Part shown: positions 34,690-46,619 of the stretch, in pieces
How positions within the stretch are numbered: position 1 is the stretch's first letter
Layout: every line of letters begins with the position of its first letter
From: Saururus chinensis
Lineage: Eukaryota; Streptophyta; Magnoliopsida; Piperales; Saururaceae
Assembly (NCBI GenBank): GCA_035235625.1
Contig: CP141144.1
Location: 36,640,014 to 36,704,013, forward strand
Direction: 5' to 3'
Length of the DNA: 64,000 bases
Program-made: the position numbers and the translations under genes
Notes under the pieces: model-generated
What the model saw: only the letters and a program-made list of their open reading frames with translations
Database searches by the model: none
Told to the model about the DNA's origin: nothing

Positions 34690-37600
34690 TGTAACACCCG
34701 AGATTTTTCATGCATTTTCCTTAAAATTCACAAAAAAAATTTGTAATATAATGTCTGTAAATCGAAGGAAAAATGACGAAATCAAAACCTGATAAAACAG
34801 TTTATAATTTAAAACACTAAACATCAATTTTCCATCTAAATATTTCCATCATACGGCCAAAGCAAATATCCTCAGACGCTACTCGAAAATACACGTACGA
34901 CTAAATTACCATGATCATGGATTTTTAAATACAAATAACTCTCAGGCGTCCCCAAGTACAAGTCCCATAAATAGTCTACTATCTGATTCAAATTAAAAGT
35001 CCAAAAGATATAAACACTTAAATCTCATCTCACCCAATACATTAGATCATGGTACCAAATATACTCTCATTGAGTCAAATATACTTAAGTTGAGGGGGAA
35101 ACAATCCACTGCAGAAACGAGCATCCATCTTTTGGAGCTCTCCAACACAACCTGCAAAAGCCTCTCGAACAACGAGGCTAAAAAAGTATGGTGAGTATTT
35201 TCATACTTAGTAGAAAAATACCCAGTAAGGGAATCCTAAACATTAAACTCAGAAAGTTCATAAATACATGCATTTATGCAACTCAAACATGAAGCAGTCA
35301 ACATAATATAATCAAATACATCTACATATAATAATGCATAGCACAGCAATGAAAGCAAACTTACACAAACACCCTTAAACAAGGTCTTAAAAATTACTTA
35401 TACCATTGTACGCATACTCAAAACCTCACACATACCTGTACGACCTTACTCATATAATCTTACACTTACAGTCCTCTTAGAATCACATACTTACAGTTGT
35501 GCTCAGAAACTTACACTTATATTCTTACTCAGAATCATCATCTTACAGTCATGCTCATACTCATACTCATATAACATACCCATACTTGTACAACCTTACT
35601 TGTACAATCATACGCTTACAGTCTTACTCAAGCATACACTTACAATTGTACTCATACTATTGACCACAGAAGCTCATTACAACTAATAAGCTTCAGCTTT
35701 GAAAAGGAAAAGAATGCCACTGGGGCATCATCTTGACCTCCGGGGAGTGACTAGATACCATGGACTTTTCTAAAGGCAAGACACACCTATGCTCATGGGG
35801 CACAACATCAAACAGGTAAGAGTAGATTTATGATACTACTTACCTGAGCATGCAAAACATACACCCACACGTAAGGGGTCATACAATTGCCCACATATAA
35901 GGGATCTTATAGTGCCATAGTATTGCCCACCATTATCGGTCTTATAGTGCCAGTGCCACTCTTGGGCGGAAATCGTGTTGTGCCACTTGGGCGGAATCAT
36001 ACAATGCCACTCTTAGGTAGAAATCATACAACACTCCCAATAGAGCATCAAACATCTGGGCTTAATACAACACACAGACCACATTGAAAACACACATCGC
36101 TCTCAACAGAGCATCAGACGTCTGGGCTTCATACAGAACACAGACTAAATCGGAAACATACACAGCTCTCAATAGAGCATCAGACGTCTGGTGCTCTATA
36201 CAACACATAGACAACATCCCGCAGGATAAATACCATGGCAAGACATGAGAAATGCTTAGCCGACTCATTATCGGCTAGCACAACAAGGAACTTAATCCGT
36301 CAAACCCTAAGGTCTCAAACTCACAATGCTATCATTAGCTATGCTTATAATTCAAGTTTGAATTAAGTATATTATGTGGTACAATTATGCCACACAACCT
36401 CATAGTCCTCAACTGATCAAACCGAAGTTGAGCCCGATTGAAACCCTAGTTCGTCAAGGTAGCAGACTTCACTTACCCGACCAAGTCACAACATAGCTTA
36501 CTGTACACAAATCCTTATGTAATCATATAGCCTATGACATCCACCTTATGGTCAAAACATCTTACTCACATCGTCAAACTAAGCTCCTCATAGCAGATCC
36601 CTATTACTTCATAATTTGTACGTTATGCTTATACAATTATGCATGCTCTTACTGTCTAATGAACCCTCATAAGGCTCCAAGCCTAAGTTCACTTACTTAC
36701 CAAACCCTTGACGTACGCTCCAAACTGAACCAAACCAATCTGCTCTACTCCTTGCCTGTCAAACTTACGTCCGCCGTCCTTTGTCACATGCTTACACATC
36801 CACATACACATACACATACACATACAAATCCTCACCAAACACCTTCCCACTTCTTATCGTCCATCACCCATACCTCTGCCCTCACACATAGTCCACATAC
36901 GTAACTTACTTGAAATCGCTAGCCATCACTAGTATGTCCATAATACACATACATATCATACTAACATATTCGCTAGCCATCGGTAGCGCACACATATTCC
37001 ACATCCATAAAACATACATACATCTCATACATATCATATGTATCTCAATGTGGTATAATTCATTATCTTACATCATACAAACAGATCATGATTTAATATC
37101 CAAACACATTGAATCTTACAATCCTAGCATGCTACTATCATTGAAAGCATGCTATCATGAAATTACGAGTTTAAAGCTCCCCTACCTCGTAATCATGACG
37201 TTTGATGGCGAGCATACGACGATTGCGGTGTCAGTGGTAGAGTTGGCAGCCAAAAGCTTTTCCTAGCCAAGAAAGCTGTTGACTCGAGGGTTTATGAAGC
37301 GCCGGAACTACACACGGCCAAATGGGGTGTCAAAGTCAACGCGGCAAAATCCACGATCCACGGCAGGACACTAGGGGCAGCCGGGAGAAAGATGGTGCCA
37401 ATGAGTGGCAGGTGAGACCAGAATTCAAGGGTGTACTACATGAAGGTCGATCGATAACTGAGAAATACTCAGCCGGCCGCAAGACGTCGAAATCATTTGT
37501 GGACAGCACCCAACGTCGTCGATTTCATGTTTACAATGGCCCACATAAGAGCAAAGGGTGTGGGGCGACACTAAAAGACGGAGGAGAGGTGGTGAACTAT

Positions 37601-39110
37601 GGTGGTCAAACACAGACGATGGCGGAGCCATCCGATGGTCAGGCGGTACCAAAGTGGCACCTAAACTCTAAATTGCATGCGCGGCTACTTGCACACGCGG
37701 CCAAAGGGATGGGGAGAGGGCTAGATGGTGTTGGGCCAAAGCTCAAAAGGGCGGTAGGGCCATGCCCAAGGGTAGTGACCAATAAAGATGGCCTTTGCCA
37801 TTGCCATGCCGAGGTAGGCCGACTAGAGGCAAGTCGGCGTCTGCCAAGGATAAGACAGTGACTCTCTAAATATTGCGGTCAAACACAACTGCCAGAGGGG
37901 ACGCATGGCTCATGTTGGAAAAAGAGGGGCGCTGTTGCACTAGGGCAGCCAGCCATCACTAGTCTGAGACCCACCGAAGTATGGTGGTCAGAGGGCGTTC
38001 GTCATCCAACTACTCTCAATGGCCCAAAACGGGCGGAAAACCCTAGGGGCACAAGGTCGAGCAAGGGTTACTGGCCGGCTCCATCATGGCCCTAGCGGCC
38101 AGGATGAGCTATCTCCGGCCAGAGGTGATGGCCAAAGTCAGCGGCCACACGCCGGACAAATAGCACAGTGAGGAACAAAGGCTCGGTTTTTCCAAGTGAG
38201 AGCACTCAAGCACGGGATGCGGATCTGGTTCCAACAAAGCGGAGGGGATGGAGGCTGAACAAGGTATGGAGGGGTGGCCCACTGGCATCATCGGCCCATG
38301 GCAGAGCCGAACGAAGGTCTGCTCGGTCATGGCTCATCACCAACGGCCACGGTTTCACAAAAACATAGCACTGCAGATAGGGCAGAGGGGAGAAAATGGG
38401 AGGAGAGGATGGGGCCGCGGGGAGGCCAACTAGGGCCAGGAGGGGTGGATCACCTTTGCCGGACCAAGGCAAGGCTGGAGGGAGATCTGGTTTGCGGTGG
38501 CTCGCCGCCAGCAGCCACCGTTTCACCAAAACAGTGAGACAATGAAAACAAAGCAGAGAGGGGAAGGATGAGTGGGGCGGCGGAATAGAGGCCACTGGGG
38601 CCGGGAGGGGTGTCCTCTCGCCGTCGCCGGCCCAAGGCGGAGCCATGGGCGGCCGGCCGGTTCAATACAAATGAAACAGAGAGAAAGGGATCTAACCAGG
38701 GAGGAGAGCAACACAGCCATGGGGGCCGGGATGGTGGCCCCCTTGCCGTCACACGGTCGGGGCGGAGCCGGTGGTGGCTGGGATAGAGAGAAGCTAGGGG
38801 GAGGGGGGTCGTCCTGTTCCAGAAGCATCTGGATTGGGCTCAGCCAAGCCCGAGCCTGTTTTCCTCTTCTCATTATTTTTTTTTCATTTTTCCCTTTATC
38901 TGCTTGTTAACTTCGGCAATACTTTTTTTATTGATTTTTTGCACTGTAAGCGGGCATCTAGGCCCGTGGCCTATGACTGAGCCCACACCCGACTATATGG
39001 GTAAGAATATCGTGACCAAATACACCGAAGCATCTTATTTTCCCGCTGAAAATGACAAGAAAAATAGCAGAAAAATCCCAGAAAATCATAGAAAAATCAG
39101 GGACCTCACA
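34690..39110 (-). mobile_element. Solo LTR 'B' (Tekay/Del-like gypsy)
   Basis: 4.4 kb, starting TGTAACACCC on the + strand and ending CCTCACA. It is flanked by perfect 5-bp duplications ACAAA (34685-34689 and 39111-39115). On the minus strand it reads TGTGAGGTCCCTGATTTTTC to CGGGTGTTACA and is the inverted homologue of LTR A. Internal short tandem repeats include about 65-bp units with GAGCATCAGACGTCTGG (36045-36200) and CTTACA(C/G)-rich stretches (35380-35660). 37200-38870 is GC-rich and gives chance open frames. No retroelement coding is present, so it is a solo LTR. Confidence 0.9.
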
Positions 39111-39830
39111 ACAAAAATGAGGTCCAGAGAAGGGGGGAGGGGGACTAGGGCAGGGGGAGAGGGAGCAGGTAGCTGGGGGAGAGGGGACCGGGATAGGGGG
39201 AGAAAGGGATTGGGACAGGGAGAGAGGGGGACCGGGAGGGGGTGGGGACGGGGCGGGGGTGGGGGACCGGCGGTTGCAACGGGGCGACATGGCTACGCTG
39301 CGGCGGAGGCCGGCGGGGCAGTCCATGTGGAGAGGGTGGAGGAGAAGAGGGGAGAAGGGGGACCGGGAGGGGGGGGCAGATGACAGCGGGTGACGGTTGG
39401 AGGACGGCAGGAGCTGCGGAGGTGATGGAGCGGCAGTGCGGCATGGCTGCGCGGTGGCGGAGGCCGACGGGGCGGTCTCTATGGAGGGGGGAGAACGGGG
39501 ACCGAGAGGGGGTGGGGGAGCGGAGGACGGCCGGGGACGGGTGGAGGGTAGCGGAGCAGTGACGGCGGAGATGGGGTGGCAGGGAGGAGCGGCGGCAGAG
39601 GCCGACAGGGTAGTCCCTGTGGACGGGGGAGGAGAAGAGGGGAGAAGGGGGACCGGGAGGGGGTGGAGGACGGTGGGTAATGGGCTGAGGGTGGCGGAGG
39701 GGACGAGGCGGCACGGCCGCAAGGCAGCGGGTGACGGGAGAAGGCCGACGAGAGACTGGGGGGTTTATAAGGCGTGGACAAAATTTTGCCTGCACGAGAA
39801 ATAACACAGCACATGCAGAATTTCACCCCT
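39111..39830 (-). repeat. GC-rich core of CACTA-c with degenerate minisatellite
   Basis: A very G-rich plus strand with GGGGGACCGGGAGGGGG recurring near 39220, 39358, 39495 and 39647. Each is associated with GGCGG..GAGGCCG(G/A)CGGGG and a GTCC..GTGGA phrase, giving units of roughly 140-150 bp. Pro-rich open frames on the minus strand (up to 254 codons) are compositional and lack domains. A TTTATAAGGCGTGG word ends the core (39764-39778). Confidence 0.6.
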
Positions 39831-41484
39831 GTATTTTTTATTTTTACAAACTTTAATTATTAGCGACGGTCCTTTTGTTTCGGTGACGTATCTTACATAC
39901 GTCGCTAAAAGTACTGTATTTAGCGACGTATAGTCTTTTTGTATTTAGCTACATATAAGACTATACGTCGCTAAATATAGTACTTTTAGCGACATATAGT
40001 CTTGTACGTCGCGAAATATAGTATTTGTAGTGACGCATAGATTGGGACATCCCTATACATATAACATTTAGCAACGTTTACTCAAATACATCGCTAAAAT
40101 AAATTTTATTATTATTTTAAAATTGATTTTCCTCTCCTATCTCTCTCTCTCTTGTCGTTCTCTCTCCTCTCTCTCTATCTCCCCTCTCTTCTCTCTCCTC
40201 GTTCCCTCTCCTCTCTGTCTATGTCCCCTCTCTCCTCTCTCTCTCCTCTCTCTCTCCTCTCTCTCTCCCTTTCCTCCCTCTCTTCTCTCTCTCTCCTCCC
40301 TCTCCTCTCTCTCCTCCCTCTCTTCTCTCTCTCTCTCCTCCCTCCTCTCTCTCTCCTCCCTCTCCTCTCACTCTCCTCCCTCTCTCTCCTCCCACTCTGT
40401 CTCTCTCTTCCCTCTCCTCTCTCTCTCTCCACCCTCTCTCTCCCTCTCTCTCCACCCTCTCCCTCCCTCTCCCTCTCCGCTAATTTCAAAATTTTATGAT
40501 TTTTTATTCTTTAAAATTACTTTTAAAAATAAAAAAAAATTAAATAAAAATACTAATAGCGACATAGTATTTTATTTTAATTTAAATTTTTATTTTAAAA
40601 AAAAATAATTTTTTTAAAAAAAATCAAAATAAAGTTCCTCTCTTCCCTCTCCTCTCTCTCTCTTCCCTCTCCTCACTCTCTCCCTCTCCTCTCTCTCTCT
40701 CTTCCCTCCCCTCTGCTCTCTCTCTCCCCTCTCCTCTCTCTCTCCTCTCCCCTCTCTCTCTCCCTCTCTCTTCCATCCCCTCTCCTCTCTCTCTCCCCCC
40801 TCCACTCTCTCTCTCTTTTCCCACCCCTCTCTCTGTCCTCCCTCTCTCTCTCACCTCTCCCTCTCTCTCTTCTCTCTCTCTCTCTTCAATCCCTTTCTCT
40901 CGTCACCTTCTCAATCTCCCTCCCTCTCACTCACTTCACTCCCACTTTTATTATAAATTATATTTTAAAATTAATAATAAAATTTAACAAATAAAACATA
41001 TTATATATAAATAGTGAAAGTCTAATCTATTGTATTATTAACACTAGTTTTTATTGAAAATTTAATATTTATTTATTGTTTATACAAATAGTAAATATTG
41101 AATAAAATATATTATATTTAGGAAGTTTATTATAATTTTTTAATATTTATTTATTAAATAAAAATAATCAATAAAGCTATTTGCAACGCTTGATAATAAA
41201 CGTTGCTAGTAGAAATGGTATTTGCAACGCTTTTGTCGCTAATAATTTAAATTTTTTATTTTTTATTTTTAATTGATAACTATTAGTGACACTTTTTTAA
41301 GTGTCACTAATAGTAGTCCTATTAGTGAGGCTTTTCTATAAGCGTTGCTAATAGTTATATTTTTTTCTTTTTTTATTTAAAATATATATATATTAGTGAC
41401 GGTTTAATAAAGTGTCACAAATAAATAAACTATTAGCGATGCTTATAATAAGGCGTCGCTAATAGGGTTATGTCTTAATGAGTG
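39831..41484 (-). repeat. CACTA-c right subterminal region and CT tracts
   Basis: TTAGCGACGTAT / ATACGTCGCTAA pairs (39855-40110) are followed by two CT-rich tracts (40128-40490 and 40635-40940), the conserved AT-rich module, and more GCGACGC pairs (41170-41470). Long Ser/Leu-rich and Arg/Glu-rich frames are simple-sequence artefacts. Confidence 0.8.
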
Positions 41485-43064
41485 ATTACTTGACTAATAT
41501 TCCTTAATGAGAATTTTCTTTACTTTTGGATCCACTTTTTGCCTATTTGACCCGAAAAAGGGGAGAAAAGATTGTGGAGAATCAAATACTTTACTTCATA
41601 ATTAATTAAACAATACTATGCAAAACAATTTTGTTTAAGTGCGTAGGTTAAGTACATATTTGAAGGCTTTTAAAATCAATTCCAAATTGTCTTATTTAAG
41701 TCAAGTATATTTTTGTACAAGTGGAAGTTAATGCATTGAAATGTTAAAGTTGTAATTCTAAAATTTTATATCATGTAGTGTTAGGTCACAAAATAGCCAA
41801 AATGGGAGATTGAAAGAAAATATGAGCAATATATGTTGTAAATTGGCAAATTTTGATGAACAAAACAATGTCAAAATATATTGTACATTGGTAGTCTTAT
41901 GGTTTGATTAGATTAATGTGGTGATCAACACAAATTTTGAATTGAATGACTTGAAAAATAGGATCAGACATTGTCTAAACTTTCTAAGGGTGCTAAACTA
42001 CTTTGAGTGTCAAACTTCAAAGGTAATTTACACATACTCATGTACACAAATCACAATTATTTTGTTATAAATAATCATTGTGAGTCATTTTATGTGTTTT
42101 AGGAAAGATAGTGAATAATTGCAAACTTGTTCATTAGAGATTAATCAATATTGAACATACTAGCTAAAGGACCGATCAATTAATCACTATGTTTTAGATT
42201 TTATGCTCGAGGGACATAACAATCGATCACTCAGGTAAAGGATCGAACACTTTAAGATTTCGTCCAAAGAAAAAGGGTGAGCAATCAATCCCCTAAGGAT
42301 ACATTCGATCGTTTCATAAAACATTGCTTAGAGTTTATGATTCCATAAGAGAGTCCTTTAAAAGTTAGTTTTCTTTAGCCTTAGCCGATTTAATACACTA
42401 TAAAAGGCCTAGGTATGGACGAAATAAGAGGGACTTTGCTTAGACTTTTCCTTAATTCAACAAAGATTTGTGAGATAATTCTTATGGGTCAATGAACAAA
42501 GAATGATTGTATAAACACTTCACACACAACCTGAAGAGTGCAACATATTTCTTTATCAAGAAGTGATTAAAGAAACTCAAAGTAGAATTAACAATTGAAG
42601 ACAACAATTTTGAATGATGAATTAGAAGAAGACGAAGAAGGAAGACGAAGTAGGCAAACTTCAAGGATTTAAGGGAGCAAAATCTTAAAGGCCAACAATG
42701 AAGGAGAGATAAACAAAGAAAATGTGTTTTCATTTTGTGTCGAGTCAAGAAGGTTGTTGGTGTTGGTTGTTCTATGTCTTGTAAGTTTTTGTTATCTTGT
42801 GCATTGATCCGTCCTGTTAAAGCTGCCATGGTTTTTTACCCTAGTTTGAGTTTTCCATATAAATTGTTAATTGTAGGATGCTTACTTGATTTTATGGATT
42901 GATTGATAGATTCATCATAGGTTGCATATAGAATTTTGTTTGAGTTTTTGGTATATAAAAATCATGCATTAAAAAAGGTCATAACTCTTTATTATTATTT
43001 TGTTTAAAATACTAATTTTAGGAATAATTTGGTCATTAATTAAATTTGTGACAAAGACTAAACT
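41485..43064. other. AT-rich intergenic DNA, origin unclear
   Basis: No gene is recognised. A TATA-like CACTATAAAAGGCCTAGG at 42397-42414 and CGATC-rich stretches (42170-42310) could mark an LTR of an unidentified element. I found no partner copy or polypurine tract. Confidence 0.35.
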
Positions 43065-44300
43065 CTTATGTGAGGGAGAGAGGAGAAGGAAAAAGAACGG
43101 TCAAGGGCTCCGGTCTTTGCTTGATGGGTGATGGGTTGGTGGGGCAGAGAGGAGGGCTTTTAGGTGATTGGCAAGAGGAAGGGTCGTTGTATTTAAGTGA
43201 TGGGGGGTGAGTGTGCTTACATTGCAGTACTATAGAGATTTGTTTATGGGGTAGAAAGAAAAAAATATGGTTCATATATTTCAAAAATAGAGTAAAAGTG
43301 AGATTTATAAATTCTATTTGAGGTAACGGGGCTTGTAGGAGCTTTTTAGGTTAAACGTATCTGCTCAGTCTAGTGCAAGCTATCAAATCATCATCTAGTG
43401 GCTCGTGTTGGGGGGGGGGGGGGGTTTGTTGTATAACCTCATTATTTTGCACTAGATATCATAACACTACTTAGTTTTGATTGACATTATTTTACATTAA
43501 ATATATCGTAGATCATATAAAATCAAAAGTGCTTCTAAACAAATCACTGTTTTGGGTGAGTATAACAGTCTCATTGTTGGAGCCTTCTCCATTGGGATGG
43601 TGAAAGCTATACAGGACAATAGTATAAGACTATTTAGAAGATAGCTAATGTTTTAATCTCTTTGTCATGATCTTCGTAATTAATCAATGCACGAAGTGGC
43701 AAGGATCGACGCATAAAACATATTATCCAGGAAAAAAATCCATACTCCTTTGTTTGCGTACGAAGTGTTCGAATTTGGATAATTAGAAAATGCATGTGAG
43801 ATTCCCTTAACAGGAACTTATATCTGTGCCAAAATTGACATGACATTAAATGGTAGTAGAAATCAAAAGTTTTGAAAGATAGACGTGACATGCTTGGCTA
43901 ATGGGACAAATAATGCGGATTCACTTTTTTTTTTAGAATATACATTTATTTTAAGACCTGAACCTTAATAAAAATAAATTTGTAATAATAATTATACTTC
44001 CGACAATACTAGTCCACTAACAGTAAAAACCATAGAAATTATCAAATTTATCAAAATAATTTTTTAATTAGTTTAAAAATTAAAATAGAGTTATTAATGT
44101 GCTACAAAAAGGATATTATTTAATCTTTTATAGTGGGGCCTATATTAATTTTTCTATGGTCAATTATAACTTGCACATTTTTTTTGGTTTTTTATGATAA
44201 CAAAAAACCTCAACAGCAACAAAGGTGGCCTCCATAATCCTTTGTGCAACAAAGAAGTTGCACTTCTTAGCAGCCGTAAATATTAATCTCTTTTTGCCAC
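43065..44300. repeat. Low-copy duplicated segment, copy 2 (block order A-B-C)
   Basis: This is homologous to 30340-31880 but with blocks A and B exchanged. Block A carries an insertion with 15 consecutive G residues (43410-43424) absent from copy 1. It lies about 0.9 kb upstream of the LRR gene, whereas copy 1 has no such gene beside it. No coding region is recognised. Confidence 0.7.
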
Positions 44301-45130
44301 CTATGTTAGCCCATAGCTGCAAAGACACGGTAGACGATGCTCGCTATGATATCTATTACAAATAATAATTATCCATTATTAGAATTGATGGGGTATTCGC
44401 TAATACTTGTTAGGGTAAATGATGCGCTAGTGCTAGTGCACATGTACTAATATACATTAGTGTCTACATTTTCAATACTCATGATTGATGACTTCTACTC
44501 AGTGAAGGGTGTACTAAAGTACACCAAACAAAAGATACTATACAAAATGAAGGGGAGGGGAGGGGAGGTTAATATTTGCCATCAAAACCTAATGCACATT
44601 ATACTAGGTTACTTATCACACTATCACAAATATGTTTATAAGGAGGGAAGAGTTTTTCTTGCTCCTCAATAATAATGAGCCTAATGTAAGTTACATATAT
44701 TAACCCTTTATCTACGAGATTGAACGCGCCCATGCTAGCACATATTACCGTTAGTATTACTGGCACTAACATATGCTAACATTTGGGCCATCATCTTAAG
44801 TATCAAGGGCTCCCTTGTGTAACTTATGCTAACTCTTAGTGAACAATACCAAATATTCTTACCACAAAAAAACTCTAATAAGATTGCGATATAGACTGCT
44901 AAGGGTTCCCTGAGGGGACTTATGAAGAATATTAGGGAGTAAAACCAAAACTCTAATTCATTACGGACAGCAAATTAAAGAAACCCATAATATATTTGGG
45001 GGGATGGATAAGGTTCGAGCTGAGTAAAAAACAATGAAACCGAGAAAAGCAGAGTGCCTCCGGTACATTCTAGTCTATTAAAATAAAATACACGTTGGTC
45101 CGGCTTTGTGACGAGGAAACTCGAAGACAG
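44301..45130. other. Upstream intergenic region of the LRR gene
   Basis: AT-rich sequence with a short GGGGAGGGGAGGGGAGG run (44551-44567). No gene or element is recognised. It should contain the distal promoter of the LRR gene. Confidence 0.45.
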
Positions 45131-45132
45131 TC

Positions 45133-45140
45133 TATAAATA
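45133..45140 (+). promoter_or_regulatory. TATA box of the LRR gene
   Basis: TATAAATA lies 72 bases upstream of the ATG. That predicts a transcription start near 45165 and a short leader of about 40 nt. It is the best-placed TATA element upstream of the start codon. Confidence 0.6.
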
Positions 45141-45204
45141 ACCGCCAGCGATGGGTTGATTTCTTGTGTCAAACACAAATACTCAAAATCAAGATCGCTA
45201 GACC

Positions 45205-46434
45205 ATGTCTTCCCATTCCCAAACCATTCTGACGACGATGATCCTTCCCATTGCCATGATGATGCTTATGGCGTCCTGGCCCCGCCCCTCCCTTGCAGTA
45301 GGGTCATGCAACCAAGACGACGAAGCCGCTCTTCTTCAAATGAAAGCGCAACTGAGCTATCCCCCAGTCCTCTCCTCCTGGGATTCCAACACCGACTGCT
45401 GCGAGTCCTGGGAGGGCGTTTCCTGCAATGCGGACAACCGCGTTGAAGCTGTAAGTATCAAAAACGACGACGACGCCAATGGCTCCATCGCCCCAGAAAT
45501 CAGCAAACTAACCTACCTCGTTGCTCTTACCTTGGTCAATCTCCCCTATCTCGGCGGCGAGCTCCCAGCCACCATCACCCAACTTACAAACCTCGCTCAC
45601 CTGGAAATCCGCAGGACCCAACTCTTCGGCCAACTCCCTGCCAATCTCGACCATCTGACAAACCTCAAGAATGTCCTTATGTCTCATAACAAACTCAGCG
45701 GCCCCATCCCTGATTCCCTTGGCCAGCTGATGAAGCTCAGGAGCCTGCATCTTTCCCACAACCAGTTATCCGGCCCCATCCCCAAGTCCCTTGGCCAGCT
45801 GACGAAGCTCAGGGAACTGCATCTTTCCCACAACCAGTTATCCGGCCCCATCCCAAAGTCCTTTGTACGGCTGACGAACCTACACAGCATGAAACTTTCC
45901 TACAACCAGTTATCTGGCCCCATTCCTGCTTCGTTCGGCAATCTCCGCAAACTGTACGAGCTAAGCCTTGACAATAACCAGCTCAACGGTAGTATCCCAG
46001 AGTCTGTGGCAAACTTGAACCTGAAGTCGGTCGACCTCTCGCAGAACAGTTTCGTTGGCGACGCCTCGGTACTCTTTAGCGGGGAAAAACAGACGACAGC
46101 GCTCAACATTTCCAGGAACCAGTTCTCCTTTAACATGTCATCGGTGGTGTTTCCCCCAGACCTGAATGTGCTCGATATTTCCTTCAACAACATCTTCTCG
46201 ACCATTCCTGCCCAACTGGGGGACCTTCCACTACAGTCCTTCAATGTGAGAAATAATCTGCTGTGGGGGGAAATTCCTAGGATTAAGGGAAATCCCGGAC
46301 CGTCCGCCTTCGACTATAACACTTGCCTATGCGGCTCCCCTCTCCCAGGAGAATGCCCATGCTGCCTACCTACTTCGAGCAGCAATCCAACTGCTTGGAA
46401 ACTTCGTATGTTAAACAAAATACGTCCATTCTAA
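45205..46434 (+). CDS. Secreted leucine-rich-repeat protein, PGIP/DRT100-like
   Basis: Encodes 409 residues in one exon. Residues 1-31 form a signal peptide (hydrophobic MILPIAMMMLM, then a likely cut near SLA-VGS). Residues 35-75 are a plant LRR N-terminal cap with CNQDDEAALLQMKA and TDCCESWEGVSC (Cys 35, 65, 66, 74). About ten extracellular LRRs of the LxxLxLSxNxLSGPIPxSLGxL type cover 100-355. A Cys-rich C-terminal cap follows (CLCGSPLPGECPCC, 374-387). N-glycosylation sequons are at 92, 261, 301 and 310. There is no membrane segment or kinase, so it is probably secreted to the cell wall. PGIPs there bind fungal polygalacturonases; that function is inferred from architecture only. PGIPs are usually about 330 residues; the extra length comes partly from a signal-peptide extension and added repeats. 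The start is supported by the signal peptide and the upstream TATA box. Confidence 0.88.
   Translation: MSSHSQTILTTMILPIAMMMLMASWPRPSLAVGSCNQDDEAALLQMKAQLSYPPVLSSWDSNTDCCESWEGVSCNADNRVEAVSIKNDDDANGSIAPEISKLTYLVALTLVNLPYLGGELPATITQLTNLAHLEIRRTQLFGQLPANLDHLTNLKNVLMSHNKLSGPIPDSLGQLMKLRSLHLSHNQLSGPIPKSLGQLTKLRELHLSHNQLSGPIPKSFVRLTNLHSMKLSYNQLSGPIPASFGNLRKLYELSLDNNQLNGSIPESVANLNLKSVDLSQNSFVGDASVLFSGEKQTTALNISRNQFSFNMSSVVFPPDLNVLDISFNNIFSTIPAQLGDLPLQSFNVRNNLLWGEIPRIKGNPGPSAFDYNTCLCGSPLPGECPCCLPTSSSNPTAWKLRMLNKIRPF
45724..45867 (+). repeat. 72-bp tandem repeat within the LRR gene
   Basis: Two consecutive 72-bp units (45724-45795 and 45796-45867), each encoding one LRR with LHLSHNQLSGPIPKS, are almost identical in DNA. 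Flanking LRRs are more diverged. This indicates a recent unit duplication that adds one repeat. Confidence 0.85.
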
Positions 46435-46512
46435 GCAGGAGGAACAAGTACGTCACACCCAACTCACTGCGATTGATCGGATACGCCGACGCAGTGATAG
46501 TTCGTTGAGTAA

Positions 46513-46518
46513 AATAAA
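46513..46518 (+). terminator. Polyadenylation signal of the LRR gene
   Basis: AATAAA lies 78 bases after the stop codon, followed by a GT-rich stretch (TGTGTTTGTATTG) near 46564. A second AATAAT lies at about 46596. Either could direct 3' end formation. Confidence 0.5.
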
Positions 46519-46619
46519 ACCCCGGTGTGACTTTCGTGAGATAAGGGGATACACTGTCCCGTTGTGTTTGTATTGTCTACGACTTTCTTCGTGGAATAAT
46601 ATTATGAATGCTGCTTTAC

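Larger units (their letters stand above)
34540..41484 (-). mobile_element. CACTA-c transposon, reverse orientation, containing solo LTR B
   Basis: The left terminus is CACTACAACAAAAAG, followed by inverted subterminal motifs (34555-34680). The right subterminal region (39850-41470) ends in a degenerate GAGTG. Compared with CACTA-a, the AT-rich module (40940-41170) and the purine tract (CT on this strand, 40125-40940) lie to the right, so the element is reversed. The flanks are GAT and ATT, so no clean target duplication is seen. Without LTR B it is about 2.5 kb. No transposase is found. Confidence 0.8.

Noticed and set aside
36789..36830. CACATACACATACACAT run as a possible satellite
   Set aside because: A short microsatellite inside LTR B with no higher-order array.
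37322..39826. Several 100-254-codon frames on both strands
   Set aside because: They lie in the GC-rich part of solo LTR B and the CACTA-c core, where stop codons are scarce by composition. Overlapping frames on both strands have similar length and none has a recognisable domain.
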